DNA from: Saccopteryx bilineata
Taxonomy: Eukaryota; Chordata; Mammalia; Chiroptera; Emballonuridae
Length of the DNA: 64,000 bases
Assembly: GCF_036850765.1 (NCBI RefSeq)
Contig: NC_089495.1
Span: forward strand, 202,431,847-202,495,846
Reading direction: 5' to 3'
The notes beneath the pieces were generated by a model that was not told the origin of the DNA, made no database searches, and worked only from the letters and a program-made list of their open reading frames with translations. Position numbers and translations under genes: made by a program. The stretch's first letter is position 1. Every line of letters begins with the position of its first letter. This document shows positions 13,010 through 26,164 of the stretch, one piece after another.

Positions 13010-13314
13010 CATCATGGTTGGCATTTCCTAGTGTCCATGGCTCATCTGAGTCAAAGTGAGTGTCTCCTCCAATTCCAGGGCCAGGGAAGTAGGCATGGGC
13101 CAGGAATCCTCCTTCCCCATCAAATGGGGAACTGTCACCATGGAAACCAGAAGCAAAGAAGATCATGATGTCTGCCTCCTTCCGGTCACTTTTGATCTCA
13201 TGGTATGGCACCTCTTCGAAGGTCAGTGGGGTCACCTTCTGCCACACATCAAAAGCCTGGCGAATAGCCTTCCGTGTGTCTAACTCACCCACCTTTGGGG
13301 TATAGTTGTGAATG
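13010..13314 (-). CDS. MMP24: MMP24 exon 4: catalytic domain, structural zinc and calcium sites
   Basis: 305 nt coding for [17 protein letters not shown], then [52 protein letters not shown] and [20 protein letters not shown]. The His and Asp residues of the HGD...HAYF...THFD block are the structural zinc and calcium ligands of matrixins. Acceptor CAG|C and donor G|GTAAGG (GT at 13009-13008). It begins by completing a Ser codon and ends one base into a Gly codon, both consistent with the neighbouring exons. No stops or indels. Confidence 0.97.
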
Positions 13315-13739
13315 CTGGTGAGAGAGGGTAAGGAATTAGATTAAGGAGGAACAGACAGAGAGTCAGAGACTAACAGAGCTAAAAAGAGCATCAGAGACCA
13401 TATGGCCCAATGATCTTTAAATTTTGACACCTAGACTTCTACTGAGGTGCCCTGGGAGTTGAAGGAGAGGCAGAGTGGCAAGGCTCTGGGTCCCAACCCC
13501 TGCCTTCATCAGAGTGTCTGCTTTAATCAGTGTTTCTTATTTAGTCTCTGACAAAGTTTGTGTTGAAGATAAGATTTCACTCCAATTTGTAGAAAGAAAA
13601 AAAAACAAGTTGGTAGATAGCATTTTCTAAAATTACATTCTTCTCCCAATATATACAATATATACTTTTATAAAAGTTATAAAAATATTTAAACAGTGAA
13701 GTGTTTGAGTGAAACATCTCTTTAAAAACAAATGCTTGG

Positions 13740-14140
13740 GGCCCTGGCCGGTTGGCTCAGCGGTAGAGCGTCGGCCTGGCGTGTGGGGGACCCGGGTTCG
13801 ATTCCTGGCCAGGGCACATAGGAGAAACGCCCATTTGCTTCTCCACCCCCGCCCCCTCCTTCCTCTCTGTCTCTCTCTTCCCCTCCCGCAGCCAAGGCTC
13901 CATTGGAGCAAAGATGGCCCGGGCGCTGGGGATGGCTCCTTGGCCTCTGCCCCAGGCGCTAGAGTGGCTCTGGTTGAGGCAGAGCGACGCCCCGGAGGGG
14001 CAGAGCATCGCCCCCTGGTGGGCAGAGCGTCGTCCCTGGTGGGCGTGCAGGGTGGATCCCGGTCGGGCGCATGCGGGAGTCTGTCTGACTGTCTCTCCCC
14101 ATTTCCAGCTTCAGAAAAAAAAAAGAAAAAAAAAGAAAAA
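13740..14140 (+). mobile_element. SINE type A, first of a tandem pair
   Basis: Near-consensus copy. Target sequence aaaaacaaatgcttgg flanks it at 13724-13739 and 14141-14156, and a second SINE follows directly. Confidence 0.95.
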
Positions 14141-14156
14141 AAAAACAAATGCTTGG

Positions 14157-14555
14157 CCCTGGCCAGTTGGCTCAGCGGTAGAGTGTCGGCCTGGCGTGTG
14201 GGGGACCCGGGTTCGATTCCCGGCCAGGGCACACAGGAGAAGCGCCCATTTGCTTCTCCACCCCCACCCCCTCCTTCCTCTCTGTCTCTCTCTTCCCCTC
14301 CCGCAGCCAAGGCTCCATTGGAGCAAAGATGGCCCGGGCGCTGGGGATGGCTCCTTGGCCTCTGCCCCAGGTGCTAGAGTGGCTCTGGTCGAGGCAGAGC
14401 GATGCCCCGAAGGGGCAGAGCATCGCCCCCTGGTGGGCAGAGCGTAGCCCCTGGTGAGCGTGCCGGGTGGATCCCGGTCGGGCGCATGCGGGAGTCTGTC
14501 TGACTGTCTCTCCCCGTTTCCAGCTTCAGAAAAATACAAAAATAAATAAATAAAT
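14157..14555 (+). mobile_element. SINE type A, second of a tandem pair
   Basis: Near-consensus copy ending in an AAAT-type tail. It lies between the second (14141-14156) and third (14556-14570) copies of the same target sequence. Confidence 0.95.
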
Positions 14556-15684
14556 AAAAACAAATGCTTGACATCAAGTACAGCTTGTCCACCTGAAAGC
14601 TGGTATAGGGCAGTATCTGATTTAATCAGTTGTGGATTTAGCTGTTTAAGGGTACTGTATCCATATTGACTGGTTCTTCACAATGGAGCATTGCTACCTC
14701 TGGATGCTTTGTCCCATGAACACCAGGGACAGGAATATTCACCTATCCTATAGGCAAGGCAACTGAGGCCCAGAGAGGTTGGGTGACAGAAGTTAAGGTT
14801 AGGGCTGGGTTTAAACCCAATTCTTTTTCTTGGCTCACTCTACCTCTTCAGGAGACCCGAAGAGGCTAGCCAGCTCCTAATCCAGATTTCTCTTTAATTT
14901 CCTTTGCTTGTCAGAGATCTGAAGAAATCGGTTCTGCTCTCTACAGCTCGTCAGCAGGAGGGCCCTTAGTTCCTCTCTAAGATCTCTATCTTAGATCCTC
15001 CCTCAGAACCCAGAAGATCTACCTGAGATGGAATCAGTCTTGAAAGGTGCCGACCAGAGCCCACCTGAGCCTGGCCCATGCCCGGCTCTTGTCCGGGCCC
15101 CACTCCGAGTTCTGATGTCCAAGTTTGCTGTGATGGGCTCCATCATCCCTGCTCTTGGTCGCTGGTCCGACCTGGAGACTGACCCTGCTCTACCCTTGGT
15201 TTCCCTAGACGGTCAGTAAACGGCATGTTGTGATTTAGATCCCAGTTCTTTATACGCCTTAGGAAACAGCTGGAAATCTGTGCTGGGAATCTCACATGAA
15301 GGCTATCAGACTACGTGGGAAAGGGGTACAGATCGGAGAGAGCGGAATCTGTCAGGCGGTGAGAGGAAAAAGAGTTCAGCGCTGGTTCTTTGTCACAGCT
15401 GAAAGGTACTGAACAATCCATACCTCACTTTCTGTAACTAAAAACCATTGGGATCTAAACAGAACACAACTGAGAAGTCCCTAAAGGACCACATGACCCT
15501 GGAGCTGGAGACAGCATCCTCTGGTAGCCACAAGGAGGACAAAGTCACGGGCTCTCAGCGCCTGGCCATCATTCCGATCCGGTCACAGACCCACCTACAG
15601 GGTGAGCCTGCTGAAACTCAGGCCAGGAGAGAACAGCGTGAGGGTGGAGCCAGAAGCAGGGAGAAAGAGAGGAAGTCAGAGTAC

Positions 15685-15801
15685 CTGTAGGTGATGTGTT
15701 TCTGCCTCCACTTCTGTCCAGTCAGGGCATAGCGCTTGTTTCTCCGCCTGCGGCTCAAGTGGGGGTGGTCAGGAACACCACAGCGGGGCCTCTTCATCCA
15801 T
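15685..15801 (-). CDS. MMP24: MMP24 exon 3: cysteine switch, furin site, start of catalytic domain
   Basis: 117 nt encoding WMKRPRCGVPDHPHL, the RRRRNKR furin motif, then YALTGQKWRQKHITY. The Cys of PRCGVPD ligates the active-site zinc in the latent enzyme. RRRRNKR followed by YALTG is the MT-MMP activation site cut in the secretory pathway. The acceptor is CAG at 15804-15802 and the donor is AG|GTACTC (GT at 15684-15683). The first base completes the Glu codon of exon 2, and the last two bases (AG) join a C of exon 4 to make Ser. Confidence 0.97.
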
Positions 15802-16179
15802 CTGGGCAGAGAGAAGGCACACAGCCATACACTGCGGTCACTGCACACTCTGGGGAGACACCGCAGGGTCTCTGCTCCCAGTCTGAATGGCAGTGTGCGC
15901 CACTGGAAACCCTGGTTCTGACGGGTTCTTCAACAGGAACCTGATTGACTCAGTCATTCCCTCACTCACAAGTGAACACAAGGAACCACTGCTGCATAGG
16001 AGCCCCGGGAGTCAGAGGCACGGGCTTGCTAGTTCCAGCTCTACCATTAATTATAGGAGCCCAGGAGAGCGACTGACTCAGTGAGCTTCAGTTTCCTTAT
16101 CTGCAACATAAGAATTAAAGTTCTTGCTGATCTTAGGATGCAGTGAGCCAGAGGAGGGTGTATATGTGGAAATGCTCTG

Positions 16180-16750
16180 AAAATGTCGGATTACATCACT
16201 CCTTGGTTTAAAACCTTCCGACAATTTCCCCAGACACCTAGCAAAAGTCAAAAGTCCTCACGTCGGCCCGTAGGGCCCTATGGCATCCAACCCCTGCCTA
16301 CCTGTGTGACGACACCTTTACCCGCCGTCCCCTCTTACACTCTGCTCCAGCCACAGTGACCTTGCTGTGCCCTGAACACACTGAGATTGTTCCCCCTTCC
16401 GGGTCTTTGCATTTGCTGTTCCCTCTTCTTGCAATGTTCTTCTTCACGTGGTTTGTTCCCTTACTTCATTAAGGGGTCTGCTCAAATGTCACCCCTTCAG
16501 AGAGGACTTCCCTGCCAACCCTATCTACTGTAGCCGCCCCCTCCCACCCCACCACTGTCCGTTTATCCTGCTTCACTTCTCTTCGCAGCATTTATCATGC
16601 ACAGAAATTATGCCTTTGCAGTCTAGTTTATTCTTTGTCTCTCCCACCGCATTGTAAGCCCCGTGAGGACAGGAACCTTGCCTGTCTTCCCAGTGCCGGC
16701 ACAGAAGGTGCCAGTAATGATTTGTTGAATGAATGAATGAAGGAAGGAAG
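16180..16750 (+). mobile_element. L2 LINE 3' end
   Basis: Classic L2 text: TTGCATTTGCTGTTCCCTCT, CTCAAATGTCACCCCTTCAG, GTGAGGACAGGAACCTTGCC, ending TTTGTTGAATGAATGAATGA. Confidence 0.8.
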
Positions 16751-17083
16751 GAGAGCTATCCGACCGGAGAACAGCACAGCTTGGAAGACAGCGAATTCCC
16801 CTGCACTGTTAGGTGTTCAAAAAGTGGCTGAACAACTGCAGGACACGGAACGTACCTTTCATGCTGTATTGTATTTTGAAATTTATTAGCCTGTTGCCTC
16901 TAATAAAAGGGACGTTCTTTGAGGACAGGAACTGTATCATATCCGTCACTGTGTCCCCAGGAGCTAACCCAGTGCTTAGAACTAAAGTAAATCCTGGTAA
17001 CTGTTTGTTATCAGGTGATGTTCTCTCAGGGAACAGTAAGCCGGGGACATCACTGGAGATGCAAACAAGGGGCCAGGATAAGA

Positions 17084-17262
17084 GATTTTTTTTTTTAGAG
17101 AGGAGAGGGAGAGAGAGAGAGGAGAGACAGAGAGAGAGAAGGGGGGGAGGAGCTGGAAGCATCAACTCCCATATGTGCCTTGACCAGGCAAGCCCAGGGT
17201 TTCGAACCGGCGACCTCAGCATTTCCAGGTCGAGGCTTTATCCCACTGCGCCACCACAGGTC
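17084..17262 (-). mobile_element. SINE type C (antisense)
   Basis: Inverted short SINE: T-rich start, GAGAG-rich stretch, CTCCCATATGTGCCTTGACC, GGTTTCGAACCGGCGACC (B box), and an end complementary to the GACCTGTGGTGGCGCAG head. Confidence 0.88.
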
Positions 17263-17817
17263 AAGATCGTGGCTGATTGGGGCCCAGGCCATCCTTGAAT
17301 TTTAAGTCCCAGCTGGACTAACTCGCTGAACTTCAGCTTGGGATTGCTGGAAGGGAAAACGATCTGAGCTCATTTGCGGTTGGTTGAAAGAAGCCGCTAG
17401 CAATCGAGAGAAGAGCAGAGACTATTTTAACCAAATATGAAAAGCCCCTTGAGGGACCTAAGCAGGTCTTACTCACCTCTGTGTGCTCCACATCACCTAC
17501 AGTGTCCCTTACTCAGAAATCAATAATAAAAAATACAACAATAATGATACCACACATGGGAATAAACAATGATAATTTTCACAGTGTTTGCATTTAAAAT
17601 TTATTTTCTGATTCTCAAAACAACTCTATGAAGTAACCAGAAATTATTTCTTCTCTATTTTGCAGACGTGGAAAAAAAGACACAGGTAAATTGAGCGACT
17701 TGCAGAGTGTATGTAGCAAACAGTGACATGGGGCTGGAACTTAGTTGAAGGAATAAATGAGCTATTAATTTCCATGCTTAGTGCAAGGTTGGGCTAGACT
17801 CTAGCCGGAACTGTTTG

Positions 17818-17863
17818 TTGAATGAATGAATGAATGAATGAATGAATGAATGAATGAATGAAT
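17818..17863. repeat. TGAA microsatellite
   Basis: About eleven tandem TGAA units following TTTGTTGAATGAATG, the typical 3' end of an L2 element from which it probably grew. Confidence 0.9.
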
Positions 17864-19919
17864 AATGTGTGACATTTCCCAAGGTGGGCACTCAAAAATA
17901 GTACTTTGACTTGCTAATCTAGCTTCCTTCCCTGTCAGTCCCTGGGAGGAGAACCAGGAGCCATCTCTGCAGCAGCAAGGCTGAGTGAGGCCGGGAAGGG
18001 CCCCTAGGGGGAAACGGGGCCAGAGAAGGCAGTGGACTGCCCAGGGTCACAGAGCTGGAGCCTAAACTGAGATCTCTGAATCCTACCCCCACCCCCACCC
18101 CCACTCAGACCTTGCTTTAAGTGTGAGTGCCTTCTCCCTTTCCATGTCTCCCAGCCAGCATTTGTGGCCTTCCTGCAAAGAGCCTGCAAGTGGGAAGTGC
18201 CATCCCCACCACCAAGGTCCTTCCCTCTGCCTCCTCCTCCCCTGTCCACCTGCCACACTCTGAACCCTGTCCAGCAGGCCTGCGGCTTTCTGGAACAGAG
18301 CACAACCCAAGGCCAGGTGGTGCCTCAGCAGACACCAGTGCTTCTGCCCCGGGAGGCAGTGCCACAGGCCTGCGCAAAGCCCTCAAAATAACCTCCGCCT
18401 CGAAAGGCGGTAGGGCCCTCTCTGACCAGCTCTGTCACGGGGCCACAGGGCCGAGGCGTCCACTGTACTTCCAGTACCGTAGGAGCAGTCTGATGTGTTA
18501 TCTCAGAATTTCACAACCGCACAATCAGAGAATCCTAGGAACAGAACTGTTTGGACAGAAGTGTTGGATCATTAGACGCTCAGAATAATGGAATGTAGCA
18601 TTCGAGAGTCCTAAATCCACACTCCCCTTTGTAAGTGAACAAGCTGAAGCCCAGGGAGAGGATTCTCTCAAGGAGTGACTAGCCCAAGGGGGTGACTGGT
18701 CCTGGCTCCCCAGTTGGGTGGGTTTCCTGGTCTTCCACCCACCAGCCTCCCCGTGTACCACCCAGCCCTGCTCCCCTCCACCTGCGCTCAGGATTCCCGC
18801 CCTCACCACCTCCTTAGGAAACTCACTCCCTCACTCCGGGTCTTTCTCACGACTTCGTGGTGTCAGTGGCTTTCCTTAAACAGCTTTCATGTTATTCTCA
18901 TGGCTATTTCTCAGACAAATGTAAGCATGCTCAACTCTCTCCAAACTTAACGCATACAAAACTCATTCCTCCCCAGCCACCATCTACTCCTTCCTTTCCC
19001 TGCTAAGCTCCTGAAAAGTCTCCCTGCACTTGCCATCTCTACCCCTCCCCTCCCCTTCTCCCCACCACAATCTGATTTTATCTCTACCAGGCCTCTGAGC
19101 TAACAGTGACCTCTTGTCTCTAAACCCCGCGGACACTGTCCGGTCTCCTGTTTGACCACCTGCAGCAGCTGAGCCCACTGGTCATTCCCACTTCCACTGC
19201 TCTGACATCACAACTCAAGCCTTCTCAGCCCTCTCTGTCCACTCCCTCTCAGCTTGCTTTGGGGAGGGGGTCCCATCCCCAGCACTCCTCTCTTCCTCCT
19301 CTTTATACTCTCCCTGAGTGATCTCGACCATCCTCACGGCTTACTTGTTATTACCTCCTAAGTGTCTCCCTGAAGCTCAGTGCTTCCTCTGAGTCCTAGA
19401 TTGATGTGGCCAGATGACTGTATTCTTCACTAAATGCTGAGCCTCTGGACGGCAGGGATCATAGGATGGATCAGGCACAGTGCCTGGTCCACACAGGCAC
19501 TCAGCAAATGTTTGATAAATGGAAAAAGTGGAACAAGAGTTGTGAACTCGTCATTCAAGGGCTTTCTGTATCGAGGGTACAACTCAGGGAATGCCAGAGA
19601 AATAAGTCATAGATCCACAAGTTTCACAGTCAGAGGAAATTTAAGATAATCTATAACCAAACTCCTTGCAGTGCTGATAAGGAAACTGAGGCCGCCAAGG
19701 GTTAAGTAGCTTGTCCAAGGTCGCACAGCAAGTTTGTGGCAGAGACATCCCCAGCTCACATAGAAAAAGGCACCTTGGGGTATTGCCTCCCAGGATGACA
19801 CTGTAGAGTATAATGTAGGCAGGTAGGACAGACATGATGTGTCCATGAGGCCATGACAAATGTGAACCCATAGATAAGTCTGGACATTTCAAAGGCACAA
19901 TGTCCTACACAAGTCTTAC

Positions 19920-20068
19920 TCGATTGTTGTCTGATCCAACACACCGGTGACTGGGATCCCGTAAAACTGCTGCATAGTGGAGACCGCTGACTGTAAGGCC
20001 TTCCCTGAGTGCAACGCCGGTGCCCGTGAATCGTAGGGAAGCAGGTAGCCATACGACTTTAACCAGCT
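19920..20068 (-). CDS. MMP24: MMP24 exon 2: propeptide
   Basis: Translates as SWLKSYGYLLPYD, then SALQSAVSTMQQF-type helices (ALHSGKALQSAVSTMQQFYG) and GIPVTGVLDQTTIE, the peptidoglycan-binding-like prodomain shared by MMPs. The acceptor CAG is at 20071-20069 and the donor GTAAGA at 19919. The exon is 149 nt; it starts in phase 0 and leaves two bases (GA) of a Glu codon, which exon 3 completes. Human MMP24 has Asn where this exon begins with Ser (AGC), from memory. The prodomain keeps the enzyme latent until furin removes it. Confidence 0.96.
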
Positions 20069-21048
20069 CTGAAAGGCATGTGGAAGAAAAGGATGCATTA
20101 TGCTGGAGAAGGCTCCGATCTACCTGGGCAGAGACGAGACCTGCCCTTGAACCTAGGGATCATTTTACTCCAGGGACTTATGGACTCATGCTCTGATTTC
20201 CTCCTCCTTCACTCCCTCCTGCAGACCTGTCAGATTTATCTGCAGAAAGCACAGCTCTTGTTGGCTTACTCTGCTGCTATAAACCGTTCACGGGATCTCT
20301 GCTGACTGACTACAGGGTAAAGATGAAATTTACATTCAAGGCTTTCTACAACCTCGACTCTTGGCTCCTTTATTCAGTGGTTCCCCTGCCATATGACTAG
20401 ACATGCAAGAGCCTAACAACAGTCCATCCTCTGAAACAGAGTGGCCTATTAAAATGTGCCTTCCAGAAACCCAAGTGTCTAAAGCCAGACCCTAGCGAAG
20501 GATCATGCTGTAGTATATTTATTGGTGTGAGATTATATATAATCTTTATTGCTAATCCCTCCAAAAAAGCAAGCCATTATAAATAAATAGAAATAAATGT
20601 AACAATGTATTAATTTAAATATCAATACATAAGTATATGCATAGAAAAGCCTATCAGGACACATAATGAAAACTAATAGCATGATTATATAAGAGAATTT
20701 TTTGTTTTGAAGAAGTACACACTGACATATTTGGGTTTACATAAGGGTGTATGATGTCCGCAATCATCAGAGAAACCTTTTCATAAATGGGCTCAGGAAA
20801 AAATGAACACATATCTATAGATAGAGAAAGGAAACAGGTTGTAAAATGTTAATAGTTGGGGAATCAGGTGAAAGGCATTCAGACAATTCTTTGTCTTAGT
20901 TTTGAAAACTTTCCTGAAGTTCTAAAATATGTCAAAAATTTTTTTTACATAAAAAAGAATGCATAAATGTCCTTTGTTATCGTATCACGGTTGGCTTCTT
21001 TCTTTTTTCTAAGTTTAATGTATGGAGTCATTAGAAACAAAAAGGAAG

Positions 21049-21432
21049 ACCCTGGCTAGTTGGCTCAGTGGTAGAGTGTCGGCCTGGCATGTGGAAGTCC
21101 CGGGTTCGATTCCCAGTCAGAGCACACAGGAGAAGCGCCCATCTGCTTCTCCACCTTTCCCCTTCTCCTTCCTCTCTGTCTCTCTCTTCCCCTCCCGCAG
21201 CCAAGGCTCTATGGGAGCAAATTTGGCCCGGACGCTGAGGATGGCTCCATGGCCTCTGCCTCAGGCACTAGAAGGGCTCCAGCAACAACGGAGCAACGAC
21301 CCAAATGGGCAGAGCATCGCCCCCTGGTGGGCATGCCGGGTGGATCCTGGTCAGGCGCATCATGCGGGAGTCCATCTGACTGCCCCTCCGCTTCTAACTT
21401 CAGAAAAATACAAAAAAAAAAAAAAAAAAAAA
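21049..21432 (+). mobile_element. SINE type A
   Basis: Somewhat diverged full-length copy ending in an A run. No clean target duplication was identified. Confidence 0.9.
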
Positions 21433-23194
21433 CCCAAGGAGAAAGACTTTAAACGGCAAGATTGGGTGACGAAGCTCAAACAAGCAGCAAATCCGCAGGG
21501 TAACAAAGCAATGACAGTCATTCCCACCCAGGAGCACGAAGGGATGGAAACTGGAAGGACCCAGAGCACCAGGAAATATCTGTGGCATCAACTGGAATAT
21601 GAGAAAGACATCCATGTATTTACTGCGTGCACAAGCATTCACAGGAGTGCCCTGCGTGCTAGTCTCTACGCTGGGCGTAACCTGTGCCCATCCACATAGG
21701 GTCGTCCTGAATGAGCTAATTAAGGAAAAGGAATGTAGGAGCTGTATGATTCCCTTCCTATCTATGGTTTCGTTTCTTGTTTCTATACAAACAGCCATTT
21801 TGTGGATGTGTCTGTTGTTACAAGCCAAATCAAACCATTTTTTGAAGGAGACAAACCAGAAACTATATATAAATGATTATTTATTTCACCAAAGATGACT
21901 GTAACATCTTTTACTGGTGTGTGATAAAATCCATCAGAGTGACTAAAAACAAAATAGCTAGAATAATAAAGTCTTGAAACCACCCACAATAGAGCGACAC
22001 CCTGACATCCTTCATGTTTGATGTCTGAAATATGTTATCAGTGCCATTCCAAATCATGGAACAGGATATCAATACTTCTTGCACTTTTCCAAACATTGCA
22101 GCTCTTTCATGCCTTTTTCCATTCCCCCTTCAGCCTGACATACTTTTTTAGTTTGGGAAAAATCGTGCATTACTTTAAGGTTCAGCCCATAAGTTATACT
22201 TCTGGAAGAACTCCCTCACTCCCCAGAGAAGTCATTCTCTCCCTCTTCTGTGCTTCCCAACCCCTCTACTATAGATGATATAGATCTTACAGTACTGGGT
22301 TCTAATCATTACGTATCAGACTCAGTTCCTCAAGGGAAGAGTCTGTGGTTTACTCGTTGTTATATATCCAGGGCTCAGGATGTGCCTGACAAACAGTAGC
22401 TGTTCATCATGTCTGTTCGACAACCATTATTGGGCACTGACTACATGCCAGTCACTGTGCAAAGCTCCAGGGATGCAAAGGTGAACAAGGAGCTCACAGA
22501 CCAAGGGGTAAACCCACCATAAAAATATAGCACTAAAAATCCGGTGTGTACAGGGTTCTGTGGGAGAACAAAAGACGGGTGTCTTAGCCAAATGGGGGTG
22601 GGACAGGCAGAAAGGAGAACTCGGGGGAGGCCTCCAGGTGGAGATGAGATCTGAGCGAAGTCTTGATGGACACAGCACGTGTGATTGTCTGGAGCCATGG
22701 GTGAGGAGGGGGTAGGGCGCATTCTGAGTAGTATTTAAAATGCCTAGAACCCGGGGAAGGGCTGTGTGGTGATGAGTGGAGAGGGCTGGAAAGGAAGGAA
22801 GTGGAGAGAGGATATACAGGTGTGGCAAAGTAGGTTTACAGTTTACATGGAAATTAATACAATAATCAAGAATACAAGAATACTCTGGGTTTTGTATATT
22901 CACAACTGTCAGCCTACATTTCCCCCACCCTGCACAATGATCTGTTCACAAAGTGACTGTGGCCTAGGATCCACCAGAAAGCTCAAGTAAGACATCTAGA
23001 AATGGACATGACAAGGCCACTGGCAAATCACCCATCCATTCCCCATTCTCCTAGATGCTTCAACTTCTCTTTCCAGATTACCCGTGTCATCAAAACATTA
23101 AAATGCCCTTTCGCTCTGTTCCCCTCGCAGCCAGAATGTCATATCATGTTCTCTTTCTTTAGGGAAACTTGAATTTAATTAAGAATTGTTGGGC

Positions 23195-23420
23195 TGAGTG
23201 TACAGGATGGTATAATGGTCAAGAGGTGCACAGTCCTAAGATCAAATCCTAACTTCGCCACATGCCGGCTGCGTGACCCCTGGGCAAATGGAACTTCCGT
23301 TTCCTTATTTGTCAAATGTGAACAGTAATTCCTCCTGCACAGGATGGTTAGTAGGATGAAATGAACAAATGGTCCTGACATAATCTCCCAGGAGGTGTCT
23401 GGTACCTCCTTGGATAACAT
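23195..23420 (+). repeat. MIR SINE
   Basis: GTATAATGGTCAAGAGGTGC, GGCTGCGTGACCCCTGGGCA and TTCCGTTTCCTTATTTGTCA. Confidence 0.72.
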
Positions 23421-25175
23421 GCATTTTGAAATCTAGTCATCTTGCCCTCCCACATTCTCCCTGGACCAAGAGCCAGCCAGCCCTCGTGGGTCCTATGGAG
23501 GGTAGTAGATTGTCACAGTCAAGCTACTCATGTGACTATGGACACAGCCTTCTCTCACAAGCACTGAGCACACTGCACATGGACAGGGGGCTGCTGACTT
23601 GCACTGTGTACCCTTCACCCTGTCACTCAACTCCCTTAGGACCAAACCCAACCCTTTACCAAACTTTCACTTGAGGAACGTGTTTTCCCTGCAGGAGATT
23701 CTGTATGGCTTCTGGTTTCAGAAAATGAACATTGGGTAACCCCGTGGCTTTCCTTTCTGGCCTTTCTGCCAGGAATCTTTCAGCTAAATTTATAGCTTAA
23801 GTGTTGAGCACAATGGTGCTTGGAAGTGGCTATTACTTTTTTTTTCCCCCCATCTTTCTGACCACCAAGTTATGTTTCATCCTTAAAAGTCTTACTTAAA
23901 AACATTGTTTCAATCTGTAAGCTGCTGCAAGCCCTTTGGAAAAGAGGTGTGGTACAAGTCTGAAAAAAAATCCAATTCCTCTCTACAAATCCAGCTAAAA
24001 TGAATTTACGGCATTTGGGAAATAGCTGGGCTCTTTGGGCAGAGACCGCTGACAAACCAGTCAGCCAACCGAGTGTTTTTTGAGCACCTACCTCTAAACT
24101 AACATGGAATTTAAGAATCTTCTCCCCCTGCCCTCATTACTACTTACGGAAGGAGACAGGGAACTTTTAGCATAAACCTCTGCACAGGGCCTAGGACAAT
24201 AAATAACCACAGAATGAATGGATGAAAGAATGAAGGAAGGAACGGTTTGTCTGGGAGGCACTGTCTGGGTACCAAGACAGGGATTTGATCTTGGGAAGTT
24301 TTAATGAGTAATATGCATGAGAGCACCAAGTACAATTCCTGGTGTCTATTAGAGGTGGGAAGAAACATGCTGAAATTGAATCTAGTGTGGTATGACTTTT
24401 TTGCTTAACAAGGCAATAGGCTCCATGTCCCATCTGGAAAAAAAATTTAAAAAGATGAAAATCCACTAAGGGAAAAATTGCCATTGAGTTTTAAACAAAA
24501 TGACCCACCTTTCATCTTTTTACGCCTGGACCCATTAATCAATCACCAGCCACGTCAGAAGTCTGACCTTTCCAGCTCGGTTAACCGGCTCTAAGATGTC
24601 TGTCACCCGTTAAGTGCTGAAAGAGGTGTAAACCCCGAAGAAAGTGAGAAAAATCTCAGAGTGCAGAGCAGGGACCAAAATAGCTGGGCTGAACCGAAGA
24701 CGTGAAGATCACAGACAGCACCATGTGACTGGTCTGCTGCAGAAGGCAGGGTTTGGGTTCCTGAGAAGCCCAAGCTGAGACACGCAGGATTAGTGGCAGG
24801 CAGAGGGAGAGCAGGTAGTAACCAGGAAAGAAAACGCGGCCAGAAGAGGAAAGAGGGGCAGACGGCAGAGGCGGAGGGAAGGTCAAGAAGCGGCAATGGA
24901 GGCAGAATGAAGCAGATCAACTAGGGGTGCTGCCCCTCTGCTCTTGGAAAACAGACATGGCCGTGGTGGGTGGGGCTGGAGGCAGGGAGTGAACAAGACG
25001 GGTCAGTTACAGTTGTGTGAGCTCCTGAAGGCGCGCAGGAGCACCCCGCCTGATGGGGTGTGAGCCCAAATTAGACTGCGAGACCTGGGGGAGGAGAGGG
25101 AGAGTGGGCAGGGTCAGAGGTTTGGTCCGAAGTGCAGCGGGGAAGTGTTCCGTTATCAGAAAGGCCAGAGGTGAG

Positions 25176-25530
25176 GCCCTGGCAGGTTGGCTCAGTGGTA
25201 GAGCGTCGGCCTGGCATGCAGGAGTCCCAGTTTCGATCCCTGGCCAGGGCACACAGGAGAAGCCCATCTGCTTCTCCACCCCTCCCCCTCTCCTTCCTCT
25301 CTGTCTTTCTCTTCCCCTCCCGCAGCCAAGGCTCCATTGGAGCAAAGATGGCCTGGGTGCTGAGGATGGCTCTGTGGCCTCTGCCTCAGGTGCTAAAATG
25401 GCTCTGGTTGCAACAGAGCATCGCCCCCTGGTGGGCATGCCGGGTGGATCCCAGTCAGGTGCATGCGGGAGTCTGTCTGACTGCTTCCCCCTTTCCAACT
25501 TCAGAAATATACAAAAAAAAAAAAAAAAAA
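25176..25530 (+). mobile_element. SINE type A
   Basis: Full copy with a shortened body and a pure A tail. The flanks are only loosely similar (gaaaggccag and gaaggaccag). Confidence 0.9.
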
Positions 25531-26164
25531 GAAGGACCAGGCAGGAAGGTGTCAAATTTGAAAGCACAGGCTCGAATGAGGGAGAAAGAAGAAAGGAATT
25601 TGATCAAAGAGTTTGGGCAACCAAGGTCATAATCTAGGGTGATGGTGTGAGTGACAGGAACAAGGCACTGGTCTCAACATGCACAGGAGGTCCAAGTCCC
25701 ATTCTAGAGGCTGTTTATGTAGAGGGACAGTGACAGACGACAGCATGAATAAGAAAGAGTGGCCAGGAAAGTGAGGAACTGGGATCCGTGTCCTGCGAGG
25801 AACAATGAGGAGTTTGTAAACTGGAGAAGGGAGGGCTGCAGGGGACATGGCAGTCTTCAAAAAGCCAACTGGCTATGGGTGAAGGAGATTTATATTCTGG
25901 TTGGCACAGAGAGCAAAGCCAAGACCAGCATGGGAGATTACAGAATAGAGATCTCATTATCACACAGGGCTGGGATCATGTGTCAAGTCACCTGTCTCTT
26001 TTTCTTGACTGTATGTTGCCTGAGGGCAGGGCCCTTCGTCTGTCTTCTTCGCCATCGTATCCCCACACCTAGCCCAGGGCCTGTCACAGATACATGTTTA
26101 TTGAATGAAAATGAGTTGAAGTGTTCAAGGCAAGTGATCATGAGACTGAACTTGGTATAGAACA

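Larger units (their letters stand above)
13315..15684 (-). other. MMP24 intron 3
   Basis: Carries two adjacent recent SINEs (13740-14555) and a MIR-like fragment (about 14725-14835, with CTGAGGCCCAGAGAGGTTG). Nothing else recognised. Confidence 0.65.
15802..19919 (-). other. MMP24 intron 2
   Basis: Holds an L2 3' end (about 16180-16750), an antisense tRNA-like SINE (17084-17262), a TGAA microsatellite (17818-17863) and a MIR-like fragment (about 19640-19760). No exon seen. Confidence 0.65.

Noticed and set aside
11589..14555. Open frames of 100-225 codons and apparent tRNA genes in the SINEs
   Set aside because: The same frames recur at every type A copy on either strand. The tRNA-like heads lack a proper cloverleaf and end in the SINE body, so they are neither genes nor proteins.
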